Made by a program: the position numbers and the translations under genes. DNA of 64,000 nucleotides from Nonomuraea soli (GTDB taxonomy: Bacteria; Actinomycetota; Actinomycetes; Streptosporangiales; Streptosporangiaceae), in assembly GCF_013761175.1 (NCBI RefSeq), contig NZ_JACDUR010000010.1, positions 1-64,000 on the forward strand. Reading direction: 5' to 3'. Below, piece by piece: positions 1-7,520 of the stretch. Under the pieces are notes generated by a model, which worked only from the letters and a program-made list of their open reading frames with translations, was not told the origin of the DNA and did no database searches. Position 1 is the stretch's first letter, and every line of letters begins with the position of its first letter.

Positions 1-26
1 AACTCCGGCGGATAGTTGTTCGGCAC
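1..26 (-). CDS. IS3-type OrfA transposase, N-terminal start only (runs off left edge)
   Basis: Reading leftward off the window, a GTG at 26 gives M-P-N-N-Y-P-P-E-F. This resembles the opening of IS3-family OrfA transposases (M-P-x-x-Y-P-x-E-F). A Shine-Dalgarno AAGGAG lies at 33-38, 6 nt before the GTG. Only nine codons are visible, so the family call rests on that short signature and on the neighbouring mobile-element remains. The stretch at about 70-95, which reads GCCCCGGTTTGATGGACACC on the minus strand, would suit the outer end of such an element, but its partner end is outside the window. Confidence 0.45.
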
Positions 27-246
27 AGTGAACTCCTTCTTCTGGGAACCAGGGTCCCTCAGAGATCAGGTGTCCATCAAACCGGGGCAAGACCACAATC
101 CCGCGACGCGGAAAACCTTGATCGCGTGCCAGATTCGTGCCAGAACAGTTGGACAGTCGCGGTCTCTCACGGTCACCCATGGGCAAGCGACCCGTGTCGA
201 CCCGCACCCCCGTTCTCCCAGGTGAGCACGGAAAGATCAGCAGCCG

Positions 247-293
247 GTTCCCAAGCCGACAGCGCGGGTTCGATTCCCGTCACCCGCTCTCAT
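247..293 (+). repeat. tRNA-Gly(CCC) 3' fragment, copy 1 (probable att site)
   Basis: These 47 bases read like the 3' part of a tRNA-Gly(CCC). They contain an anticodon loop TTCCCAA (248-254), the 3' anticodon stem, a variable loop, an intact T stem-loop (264-280, GCGGG-TTCGATT-CCCGT), the acceptor 3' strand CACCCGC (281-287) and a discriminator T. The 5' half of the tRNA is missing: the base before the loop cannot pair and no acceptor 5' strand is present. The 3' CCA is replaced by CT. This is therefore not a functional tRNA. Starting at the anticodon loop and running to the 3' end is the usual layout of an attachment site used by tyrosine integrases. A second copy lies at 1557-1603. Confidence 0.75.
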
Positions 294-389
294 CATGAAA
301 GCCCAGGTCGGGTGAGGTTGTCGAGCCTGGACTTTGATCTTGTCGAGGCTCGATTTCGCTGTCGCGCCAGAACGGTTGATCTCGTGGCT

Positions 390-743
390 TCAGTCGACCG
401 GCGTGAGGGCCCATGATGACCTCTGACAGAGGGACGGCGCGTACTCAGCATCCGTTCTGGGGCGTTGGGTGACCAGTTCGCCGGTCTTCATCTCGGAGAC
501 CGAGTTCTCGATCCGGACGGTTCGCGCGTCGAGGTCGAGGTTGTGCTGTCTAAGGGCCGCCAGTTCGCCCCACCTCAGACTGCCGAAAGTCGCGAGGAGG
601 ATCAAGGGCGGCGCTCCGTGCGCCACGCGGCCCGCAGGCCAGCCAAGCCGCGGATTGGTCCCGAGACCCACAGAGAATGGCAGGGGCTTACTCACTGGCC
701 CACCCCTCCTGTTCCCGGGTCTTTGGCCGCGAGACCAACACAT
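390..743 (-). pseudogene. Tyrosine recombinase (phage-type integrase) remnant
   Basis: The frame contains a run reading ILLATFGSLRWGELAALR, followed by LDLDARTVRIENSV. This matches the start of the catalytic domain of actinobacterial tyrosine integrases; the R of LRWGEL is the first catalytic arginine. Sequence before this run does not look like an integrase core-binding domain. After about 60 recognisable residues the frame loses the family pattern, and no H-x-x-R or tyrosine motif follows. The remnant is about 117 codons long, against roughly 380-460 for a full protein. It lies between the two tRNA-Gly-like repeats and points toward copy 1, as integrases usually do beside their att site. 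It is almost certainly dead. Confidence 0.7.
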
Positions 744-804
744 AGGCGTCTTCTATCCAGTATCCGCAGGTAAGAAGCGTGAGGCACACGGATAGGCTGA
801 CGCG

Positions 805-1395
805 GTGCTAAATCACGTAGAGACCGACCGGTTGTTGCTGCGCCGCATCACCGAAGACGACGCTGACAATCTGGTGGAGCTGGACAGCGATCCCGAGGTC
901 ATGCGCCACCTGAGCGGAGGCGTGCCGACATCACGAGAAAAGATCGTCGGAGAGATCCTCCCCCGCATCCTGAGCTACACCGGCGACCAAGGGTTCTTCG
1001 CCGCGATCGAGAAATCGACCGGGGACTTCCTGGGCTGGTTCCTCCTGCGTGCCAAGCATGGTGAGCCCGAGGATGAACCGGAGTTGGGTTACCGGTTGCG
1101 CAAGATCGCTTGGGGGAAGGGCTATGCCACCGAAGGATCGGTTGCCCTGATCACGAAAGCTTTCACCGAGCTGGGAGCCCGACGGGTATACGCGGAGACC
1201 CTGGCAGCCAACATCGGATCGCGACGGGTGATGGAGAAGGCAGGGCTCCAGTACGTGCGCACGTTCTCCATCGACGGCTCAAAGCAGGAGGCAGTGGAGT
1301 ACGAACTACTCAGGGCCGCCTGGGAGGAGACGCTTCCGGCAGGGGCACTCCGGCTCCGGGATGATGTCCACGCAGAGCCTGAGCTTCGCAAGTAG
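805..1395 (+). CDS. GNAT family N-acetyltransferase (RimJ/RimL type)
   Basis: This 196-aa protein is expected to move an acetyl group from acetyl-CoA to an amine, possibly a protein N-terminus or a small molecule. It opens with TDRLLLRRIT, the usual first strand of RimJ/RimL-type GNATs. It carries a pyrophosphate-binding loop around residues 98-110 (RKIAWGKGYATEG) and the C-terminal NIGSRRVMEKAGL signature. The GTG start is preceded at 6 nt by TAGGCT (793-798), and no Shine-Dalgarno is seen, so the mRNA is probably leaderless. The gene sits between the two att-like repeats and could be cargo of the lost element. The substrate cannot be deduced. Confidence 0.85.
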   Translation: MLNHVETDRLLLRRITEDDADNLVELDSDPEVMRHLSGGVPTSREKIVGEILPRILSYTGDQGFFAAIEKSTGDFLGWFLLRAKHGEPEDEPELGYRLRKIAWGKGYATEGSVALITKAFTELGARRVYAETLAANIGSRRVMEKAGLQYVRTFSIDGSKQEAVEYELLRAAWEETLPAGALRLRDDVHAEPELRK

Positions 1396-1556
1396 CTGGG
1401 GTGGAACCCTGATGATCAGGCGGGCGGGGGCGCGCATTGCGCGAGTACCACCAGGTCGCGAGCTGATCATCGTGCTATTGGACGAGAGGGATTCACGAGT
1501 CGCGCGGGATCGGTTTCCCGCGCAGCTCAGTGCCCTGACGAGCCGGGATCACTGCA

Positions 1557-1603
1557 GTTCCCAAGCCGACACCGCGGGTTCGATTCTCGTCACGCGCTCT
1601 CAT
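1557..1603 (+). repeat. tRNA-Gly(CCC) 3' fragment, copy 2 (probable att site, degenerate)
   Basis: This direct repeat matches copy 1 (247-293) at 44 of 47 positions. Similarity continues weakly into AAAGCCCAG, present at 298-306 and 1608-1616. Base changes weaken the T stem and the acceptor strand, so it is more decayed than copy 1. The 1.3 kb between the copies holds an integrase remnant and a GNAT gene. The arrangement fits the residue of one or more integrations at a tRNA-Gly(CCC) gene whose intact copy is outside the window. Confidence 0.7.
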
Positions 1604-1663
1604 GCGGAAAGCCCAGTCAGGGGGTGACCCTGAGGCCGGGCTCTCGTTGCTCCTACCCTGCCC

Positions 1664-2986
1664 TCAGGTGTGTGGTCTGACCCAGGAGCCTGCGACGCGT
1701 AGGTGGCGTCGCTTCCAGCCGTAGTCCAGGGCGATGCTGATGACGAGGATGACCACGATCGCCACGATCGCGGCGGGCTCGTGAATGAGCGTGGTGAAGA
1801 TGAAGGTGAGCAGGACCAGCCCCGCCGATCCCACCGCGAGGCTGAGGATCAGCGGGCTCGCGCCCGTCTCGTGCCGGACACGGAAGTGGGCGACCGTGAT
1901 GAACGTGAAGATCAGCAGAGCGACGGCGCTGCCGATCGAGGCGATGGCGTCCAGGTTGAAGAACAGCGCGAGGACCAGGCACACGGCGGCCGCGACCAGC
2001 AGTCCGACTGAGGCGCGGCCGCCTAGCTTGTGGGCCATGACCGGTGGGAACTGCTGGGTCTCCGCCAGGCGTTCGGACAGGCCGACCGCCGGGTACAGGC
2101 CGGCGTTCGTCGCGCCGGCGGTGGAGAACAGTGCGGTCACCGTCATCAGCCAGTACCCCGCGGCGCCGAGCGTCGGTTCGGCGGCCACCGCGAGGGCCGT
2201 CCCGCCGGAGGCGATGACCTCGTCGACGGTCAGGGTGCTGAAGACGCCGATGGCGATCGCCACGTAGATCAAGGTGGCGACGCCCAGTGCCAGGAACATC
2301 GCCCGGGGAAGCTGCCGGGACGGGTTCGGCAAGTCCTTGGCGGTGAACGTGATGATGCCGAAACCCAGGAAGGCGAAGAAGGTGAGTGCGACGCTGGAGA
2401 CGATGTCGCGCACCGACGGATACCCCGACGGCGCCAGCAGCGAGAAGCTCCCGCTCGCGATGGTGACCACCGCGAACACGACGAGAATCGCCAGGACGAC
2501 GTAGACGATGACGGTCTGCGCCTTCACCACCAGCCGGGAGCCGACGATGTTGACGAGGGTCATCACGATGATGATCAGCGCCGCGAACGCCGTCGCCCAG
2601 CCCTTGCTCTCTCCCGCGAACGCGGAGCTGGCGTAGTTCCCGAACGAGACCGCCACCATGGCCGTCACGATGCCGTTCGCCACGTAGATCAGCCAGGCGG
2701 TGATTCCGGTGACGTGGCCGTTGCCCATGCCCTTCGCCACGTACTCCAGCAGGCCGCCCGCCGAGGGGTAGCGCGCGCCGAGTTTGGCGAAGGAGTAGCC
2801 CTGAAGCGCGGCGATCGCTCCGGCGAGCAGAAAGGAGATCCAGACGGCGGACCCCGCCACCTCTCCGGCGGCGCCCAGCAGGGCGAAGATCCCGGCCCCC
2901 ACCATGGCTCCCACGCCGATGAACGCCGCTTGCCGTACGTTCATCGTCTTCGTTGCTGAGCTCATCTCGAACCCCGCTTTCGCCAT
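1664..2986 (-). CDS. APC-superfamily amino acid permease
   Basis: This 440-aa polytopic membrane protein has about 12 hydrophobic segments. It is expected to be a secondary transporter of amino acids or related amines in the cytoplasmic membrane. The first helix carries the family motif IGVGAMVGAGIFALLG (about residues 23-38), whose glycine-rich turn binds the amino acid backbone. YPSAGGLLEY follows in the helix 2-3 region. The start is unclear. The ATG at 2986 has GGGGAG touching it with no spacer, while an in-frame ATG at 2965 has only a weak GCGGGG upstream. No metabolic partner is adjacent and the substrate is unknown. Confidence 0.88.
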   Translation of the reverse strand: MAKAGFEMSSATKTMNVRQAAFIGVGAMVGAGIFALLGAAGEVAGSAVWISFLLAGAIAALQGYSFAKLGARYPSAGGLLEYVAKGMGNGHVTGITAWLIYVANGIVTAMVAVSFGNYASSAFAGESKGWATAFAALIIIVMTLVNIVGSRLVVKAQTVIVYVVLAILVVFAVVTIASGSFSLLAPSGYPSVRDIVSSVALTFFAFLGFGIITFTAKDLPNPSRQLPRAMFLALGVATLIYVAIAIGVFSTLTVDEVIASGGTALAVAAEPTLGAAGYWLMTVTALFSTAGATNAGLYPAVGLSERLAETQQFPPVMAHKLGGRASVGLLVAAAVCLVLALFFNLDAIASIGSAVALLIFTFITVAHFRVRHETGASPLILSLAVGSAGLVLLTFIFTTLIHEPAAIVAIVVILVISIALDYGWKRRHLRVAGSWVRPHT

Positions 2987-3473
2987 CTCCCCGACGGGAA
3001 GTACCGATGGAGGCGGACTGCGTTGGCGTGGATCGGCTCAGGGGGCCTCTTCCACACCCCCGCGAGGTCGCTGAGTGGTCCGGACCCCGAGGTGCCTCCA
3101 CGTCCTCAGTTCCCGCAGGGTCTCCAGAGCCGGGCGGTGTCTACGACGGACGGAGCCCAGAGCCCTCGCCGTCCCTGCTCCGGCGGATTTGCCGTCGGCG
3201 CTCACCGTCGTCTGCATGCGCGGCGAATGTCGCGGCCCGGGACACGGCGGGCGCACGGCTGGCGCATGCGCACCTGCCGTGCCGCCTCACGCGGATCCCG
3301 GTCACTGGACGCCGCTCGGCGCTCTGGAAGACAGGACGCTCGCCGTACGAACGGCGACGCCGAAGCCGTCGCCGTTCGTGATGGCCTCCGCGAGCCGGGC
3401 GTTCGGACCCCAAGCGACGAGCGAGTGGACCGGCCGGACCGAGAGGCTCCGGCCGGATACGCCCTGGACATGG
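2987..3473. other. Gene-free stretch between permease and SHOCT protein
   Basis: About 490 bases lie upstream of the permease and downstream of the SHOCT gene. Several open frames cross it in both directions, but their translations are arginine- and proline-rich, resemble no family, and show no start signals. I see no RNA gene or clear hairpin. It presumably carries the permease promoter. Confidence 0.5.
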
Positions 3474-3863
3474 TCAGGTCCCGGCAAGGATCTTGGCCTT
3501 GACCTGCTCGTACTCCTCGGCGGTGATGTCGCCCTGCCGCTTCAGCTCGGCGAGCTTGACCAGGTCGTCGGCGGTGCCCGAATCGGCGGTCTCGCGGACG
3601 TAGGCGCGGAACGCCTGCTCGTTGGCATGCAACCTGTTCATCTCCCGCTCGCCCATGCCCTTGCCGCGCGCGATCAGGTAGATGAGGACGCCGATGAAGG
3701 GCAGCAGGATGAGAAGGAGGACCCAGCCGGTCTTGCCCCACCCGCTGACGGTGTCGTCGCGGAAGAGGTCCCCGATGATGCGGAAGAGCAGCATGAACCA
3801 GAGGACCCACATGAAGAAGACGAACATGGTCCAGAAGAGGTCGAGAAGAGGGTAGCCGTTCAT
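3474..3863 (-). CDS. Membrane protein with PLDc_N-like segment and C-terminal SHOCT domain
   Basis: This 129-aa protein has two hydrophobic helices (about residues 8-31 and 43-66), then a charged linker and a C-terminal SHOCT motif. The motif reads LVKLAELKRQGDITAEEYEQ (about 101-120) and ends in KAKILAG. Short two-helix proteins with this tail are common in actinomycetes. SHOCT is thought to mediate oligomerisation, and no enzymatic role is known. The ATG at 3863 directly precedes the hydrophobic helix. An 11-bp inverted repeat lies upstream at 3915-3925 and 3995-4005. Confidence 0.8.
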   Translation of the reverse strand: MNGYPLLDLFWTMFVFFMWVLWFMLLFRIIGDLFRDDTVSGWGKTGWVLLLILLPFIGVLIYLIARGKGMGEREMNRLHANEQAFRAYVRETADSGTADDLVKLAELKRQGDITAEEYEQVKAKILAGT

Positions 3864-3914
3864 GTGGACGTCCTCTCACTGATCCGGGAGACGCTCACAT
3901 CCACAATCGGAGTA

Positions 3915-4005
3915 GTGGCGTCCCCCCTGCGACTCTCGGACGAATCCGGGGGGACACCTCCATATTGCGGCGATATGGGTAAAGGTGGCAGTTAGGGGAC
4001 GCCAC
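3915..4005. repeat. 11-bp inverted repeat GTGGCGTCCCC / GGGGACGCCAC, 69-nt spacer
   Basis: GTGGCGTCCCC at 3915-3925 is exactly complementary to GGGGACGCCAC at 3995-4005. Both arms sit upstream of the SHOCT gene, starting about 50 and 130 bp before it. The spacing is too wide for a terminator. It could be a pair of operators or a chance repeat in GC-rich DNA. Confidence 0.35.
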
Positions 4006-4051
4006 GATTAGGTAAGGCGAGTCGCGCGCCCGCCGTCGCTGAACGAGCGCC

Positions 4052-4339
4052 TCAGGTCAGCGACCGCACATCCGCGACGTCATACTCCGCAACCTCGGCA
4101 CCCAGCATCGCGGCCCCCTGCTCATCGCTGGGCCCTTCGCCACGGAACGCCTCCACCGCAGCCTGCGACTCCCACCGCTCGAAGACGTTGACCCGCCCGG
4201 CGTCCACCAGGTCCGCGGCGATGGAGAAATCAAGGCACCCGGGCGCACGACGAGCCTGCTCGACGACCTCGGCGCACCCCATCAGATAAGCCTCACGCTC
4301 CTGCGGTTCGACAACGATGTGCCCTGCGACGATCACCAT
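4052..4339 (-). CDS. Antibiotic biosynthesis monooxygenase (ABM)-like domain protein
   Basis: This 95-aa single-domain protein has a dimeric alpha/beta-barrel type fold. It shows a V-A-G-H-I-V-V-E-P strand, a helix around residues 12-30, the R-x-A-P-G-C-L-D-F strand and the N-V-F-E-R-W-E-S strand. These are the landmarks of YgiN/ABM proteins, which oxidise quinol-like or aromatic compounds without a cofactor or act as small stress proteins. The length is normal for the family. It stands alone between a membrane protein and a hypothetical gene, so its substrate cannot be inferred. Confidence 0.85.
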   Translation of the reverse strand: MVIVAGHIVVEPQEREAYLMGCAEVVEQARRAPGCLDFSIAADLVDAGRVNVFERWESQAAVEAFRGEGPSDEQGAAMLGAEVAEYDVADVRSLT

Positions 4340-4527
4340 CTGCTGCTCCTCGTGAATCGAAACCGTCCGTCACCGACGACTGACTGCGGGGCGAGGCGAA
4401 TCTCATCGGCGACCCAGGGCTGACACCCGCCGCGGCCGCCATGTCAGTACGGCGACCGGTTCGCGTCAGCACGGCCCGAGAAAGTCAACCCATCGAAACC
4501 GTCCCACACACCACGGAGTTCACCACC

Positions 4528-4926
4528 ATGACCCTCTCCCTCACCACCCAGGACAAGTCCACCCTCCGCACCGCCGCCTACGGCGCCGTCGCCCTGGTGG
4601 CCGCCGCCGGTGCTGCCGGGTCGCCGCACAAGATGGCCACCGCCGGGACCCTCGCCCTGACCGCCGCCACTGGCCCGGTCGGCCACGTGCTGGCGGCCAG
4701 GAGCAACGACATCCACCTGTACGGCAAGGCGGTCGCCCACCTCGCTGACCAGGTGCTGCCCGCTCTGAGCGCGACCATGGACCTGCTCGGCAGGCAGAAC
4801 CCCGCTGAGGCGGGCAACTTCCGCGGCGCCGTCCTCGTGGCCATCGAGGCCGCGAGCCGGGGCGTGTCCAACCCCTCGGTCGCCGCGATGGCGGGCAAGA
4901 TCGTCGCAGCGCTCGACGCCGCGTGA
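4528..4926 (+). CDS. Hypothetical protein, Ala-rich, possibly membrane-associated
   Basis: I do not recognise this 132-aa protein. The frame is open from 4441, but the ATG at 4528 is preferred because GGAG lies at 4515-4518, 9 nt ahead. Residues 12-35 and 39-56 are Ala/Gly/Val-rich and could be two weak hydrophobic helices. The second half (about 60-130) is amphipathic helical. There is no signal peptidase site and no catalytic motif. Codon usage fits its neighbours, with GC at third positions, which supports it being real. Confidence 0.6.
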   Translation: MTLSLTTQDKSTLRTAAYGAVALVAAAGAAGSPHKMATAGTLALTAATGPVGHVLAARSNDIHLYGKAVAHLADQVLPALSATMDLLGRQNPAEAGNFRGAVLVAIEAASRGVSNPSVAAMAGKIVAALDAA

Positions 4927-5131
4927 TGGTGCCGCGTCCTCCGCACAGGAGCAGGCGGACCGGAGAGGCGGATTTCACCGGTCCGGGGTCCCGCGACAAG
5001 CTCGACCCCGGACCGCGTGATCACCTGGCCGCATGCCGAGGCCGGACAGGGATCTTCGCCGATGGCCGTGCACAGCTGTATGGTCACTGCTGGCATTCAG
5101 ACCGGGGCGCCGAAAGACCACCGCCTCTGGG

Positions 5132-5623
5132 TCAGCCCATGTCGACGCTCCACCGAAGCTCCCCGTCGTGCCATTCACCCGTGGGGCTGAGCCCCGCGGC
5201 AGTGGCCACGGCCGCCGACGCCCGATGGTCGGGGTGGATGTGCGCGACAACGGTGCGCACCTGCTGCAGGCTGAGCCACGCCACGAGCCCGCGTGCCGCC
5301 TCCGCGGCGATGCCGCGCCCCTGCCAGGGAGTCCCCACGACCCACGAGATCTCGGCGACCGGCCCAGGGCCCACGGTCGCCTGAACCGTCCCCGTCAGGC
5401 AGGACTCCTCCCGCAACCTGATCACCCAGTTCAACCAGGAGATCTCCGGGTCGGGGGAGCCCGTGACCAGGCGCTGGTAGCGCTCGCGCAGAGCTTGCGG
5501 ACTGTACGGCTCGCCGCCGATGAAGGTGTGCAGGGCGGGATCCGACAACACCGCGGCCATCTCCTCGGCGTGCTCGACGAGAAGCGGCAGCAGGTCCAGC
5601 CGCTCGGTGCTGATGGCGCTCAT
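5132..5623 (-). CDS. GNAT family N-acetyltransferase
   Basis: This 163-aa protein begins ISTERLDLLPL, the typical first strand of RimJ/RimL-type acetyltransferases. It has the acetyl-CoA pyrophosphate loop GTPWQGRGIAAEA (about residues 101-113) and a shortened C-terminal part. The open frame extends 71 codons upstream to 5836, but that extension is unlike any GNAT. The ATG at 5623, with GGGA just upstream, gives the family-type N-terminus. The substrate is unknown and no neighbouring gene hints at one. Confidence 0.82.
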   Translation of the reverse strand: MSAISTERLDLLPLLVEHAEEMAAVLSDPALHTFIGGEPYSPQALRERYQRLVTGSPDPEISWLNWVIRLREESCLTGTVQATVGPGPVAEISWVVGTPWQGRGIAAEAARGLVAWLSLQQVRTVVAHIHPDHRASAAVATAAGLSPTGEWHDGELRWSVDMG

Positions 5624-5856
5624 GGTGATGTCCCGTTCTTCGATCAATCGAGCCGGCTGAGTTCGGCTGCCTGTACGCCCGCCGGAAGCGGCCCCAGGCC
5701 GCGAGCATACGGAGTACGGTGCCGCTGGTGCTCGGCCAGGTCCGCTGTGCCGTACGGGACGTTCCTGGCTCCGGACGAACGGAGTGCGATGACCATGGAC
5801 GTCGACGACAGGGACGACGCAGCGGACGGACCACACCAGACCTGCGCACCTGAACC

Positions 5857-6396
5857 CTATTCAAGCCGCTCGCACACCAATGGATGGCCCGCCTCCCCGC
5901 GCGCGAAGCCGCTGCCGTCGAACCGAGCTCCGGCAGCCCACCCGGCCAGCCACTCGGTCATGGTCTCCGCATGCAGTTCACCGTTCTCGGCCTCGTGCTT
6001 GATGAGCATCACCGGCCACTGTTCCGGAACGCCCGAGGTCATCCATCCGAGGTGATCGCCGTCAATGGTGGACCCCCAGAGGAAGAAGCCGCCTGGCTCA
6101 GGCCACATGGCAAGCGTGTACTCCTCGGGCCAGTCCTCTCTGAGGCCCCGCTAGAAGTCCATCCATTCCGGAACGCCGGCGATTACTTCTGGACTCCACC
6201 CTCGAGGGTCCGAGATCGCCAGCCACCGGGCGAAACCGGAACTCCCATACCGTTCGGCGAAGGCGACGAAATCGCTCGGAAGCACCAACCCGAGCTCGGT
6301 GAAGATCTCATCCCAGGGGCGGGTGCCGAACAGCGGTGCATCCGGCGGTGGGACCAGAGCCGTCAGACGATCGAGAGCGGAAAGATCGCGAGCCAC
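5857..6396 (-). pseudogene. SMI1/KNR4 family protein interrupted by one amber codon
   Basis: A GTG at 6396 opens an 81-codon frame that ends in EWMDF followed by TAG (6151-6153). The same frame then continues without any shift as RGLREDWPEEYTLAMWPEPGG and onward to a stop at 5857. The two halves together make one SMI1/KNR4 domain of about 180 codons. In this family the interrupted position is usually an aromatic residue before an R-x-L-R-E-D-W-P run, so a single TAC-to-TAG change explains the break. The start has TACAGT (6403-6408) 6 nt upstream, a leaderless arrangement. Such proteins often act as immunity or partner proteins of polymorphic toxins; no toxin lies nearby. A sequencing error would give the same picture. 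Confidence 0.82.
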
Positions 6397-6476
6397 GCTG
6401 CGACTGTAGCGGGACGCGGTTGATGACACTCCTGACCGGCAGCAGCAGCCCGCAACGAGGTCGGCGTTCCGCGATC

Positions 6477-6803
6477 TCAATCTCCGAAGTAAGGCCGCCG
6501 CCGCTGCCGCCACCAGGGCCAGTCGGGGGAGGCGAGCGGATCGGGTGTGGTCCTCGCGACGAACCTCCTGTCGACAGGAAGCACCAGGCCGTAGAGGTAG
6601 GGCGTGGCCCAATCGGGGAGCGAGGTGAGTATCCGCTCCAGGTCCCCCCGCGGGTCGATCTCCCAGGAGCATCCACCGCACGAGCACGTCCGTAGCATCT
6701 GGGTGCTGGTGCCGGGAATGACGTCCTGAGTCCAGGCCGCGAGGGCCGCCGCTACGTCACCTGGCCGAAGGGTCGTGTGTTCGAGGGCCGTGACCGCGGC
6801 CAT
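6477..6803 (-). CDS. Hypothetical protein with CSCGGC motif
   Basis: This is an unrecognised 108-aa protein. The region around residues 35-50 contains T-C-S-C-G-G-C-S-W-E-I-D-P, whose three cysteines could bind metal. It is followed by a hydrophobic stretch (T-P-Y-L-Y-G-L-V-L-P-V) and a Trp-rich tail (D-W-P-W-W-R-Q). It lies 80 bp upstream of the broken SMI1/KNR4 gene on the same strand. The start is uncertain: ATG 6803 lacks a clear ribosome site, and the frame stays open to 6902. Confidence 0.5.
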   Translation of the reverse strand: MAAVTALEHTTLRPGDVAAALAAWTQDVIPGTSTQMLRTCSCGGCSWEIDPRGDLERILTSLPDWATPYLYGLVLPVDRRFVARTTPDPLASPDWPWWRQRRRPYFGD

Positions 6804-7139
6804 GGGGCGGGCCGGGAGGCCGGGGACCTGGTGGATCGAGGGTCGGTGGGTTCCGCAGCGCATCCGTCGCGGGCGGACCATCGAAGGGCGCCTACGCGGC
6901 ATGGCCCTTTCTGTTTGTCGTCATGCTGTTGATGATCTCATAGCGAGGATCTTGTCCGCGATGAACCGGTCGACACACGCGGCGAGGCAGGTGGAGGATC
7001 GGCCCGTCGCTCAGGCCGAGGAACCAGAACGCGCGACCCCGCTCCATCCGCAGCCCAGGGCGGCTGGGCCCGGACAGGCCACGAGCGCTACCGTACAGAC
7101 CGGTAGCCGTCTCCGCCGAACCCCCACGGATGGACCCCC
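6804..7139. other. Intergenic stretch with promoter region of the VOC gene
   Basis: No gene is supported in this stretch. The only structured element I see is the 7-7-7 dyad at 7087-7107 in front of the VOC gene. Confidence 0.5.
7087..7107. promoter_or_regulatory. Perfect 7-bp dyad GCTACCG-N7-CGGTAGC upstream of VOC gene
   Basis: GCTACCG (7087-7093) and CGGTAGC (7101-7107) form a perfect dyad with a 7-nt spacer, 33 bp before the VOC start. The size and spacing suit a dimeric HTH repressor. No regulator gene is adjacent in the divergent direction, so the binding protein is unknown. Confidence 0.45.
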
Positions 7140-7520
7140 ATGAAGATCAGGCACCGAATGATCGTCCTGGACGCGGCCGACATCCACGCCGTGAGTGCCT
7201 TCTGGGCCGGCCTGCTGGGCGGCACCGTCGAGCCGGGTGAGCGGTGGCACAACGTCTGGGTCGACGGCACCTGGCAGCTGGGCGTGCAGCTCGCCCCCGA
7301 CCACGTCCCGCCCGACTGGCCGGGCGGCGCCTCCCAGCAGATCCACCTCGACTTCTACGTCGACGACTTCGACGCCGCGCACGAGCAGGTGATCGCGCTG
7401 GGCGGTCGCCTGCTCAAGGCGGCCGAGGACCGCGGCGCGACGTACGGGGTGCAGGTGTACGCCGATCCCGCCGGTCACCCGTTCTGTCTGTGCTGGCTGC
7501 CGGCCGCGACGCCGTCGTAG
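7140..7520 (+). CDS. VOC family (glyoxalase-like) protein
   Basis: This 126-aa protein has the two beta-alpha-beta-beta-beta modules of the vicinal oxygen chelate fold. The first module starts with the R-M-I-V-L-D strand and FWAGLLGG helix. The second starts with IHLDFYVDDFDAAHEQ (about 65-80) and ends in the conserved DPAGHPFCLCW strand. Members bind a divalent metal or act as drug-binding resistance proteins; this glyoxalase_6-like subgroup is mostly uncharacterised. Its 3' end overlaps the convergent serine hydrolase gene by 46 bp. Confidence 0.85.
   Translation: MKIRHRMIVLDAADIHAVSAFWAGLLGGTVEPGERWHNVWVDGTWQLGVQLAPDHVPPDWPGGASQQIHLDFYVDDFDAAHEQVIALGGRLLKAAEDRGATYGVQVYADPAGHPFCLCWLPAATPS

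Noticed and set aside
247..293. Functional tRNA-Gly gene
   Set aside because: The 5' half is absent and the base preceding the anticodon loop cannot pair, so no cloverleaf forms.
2030..2959. 309-codon plus-strand frame opposite the permease
   Set aside because: It is the antisense shadow of the permease caused by GC-rich codon bias; composition is Gly/Arg/Asp/His-rich with no motif.
1653..3101. Long Arg-rich minus-strand frame of 482 codons
   Set aside because: It is a shifted frame of the APC permease gene; its translation is low-complexity Arg/Gly/His and matches no fold.
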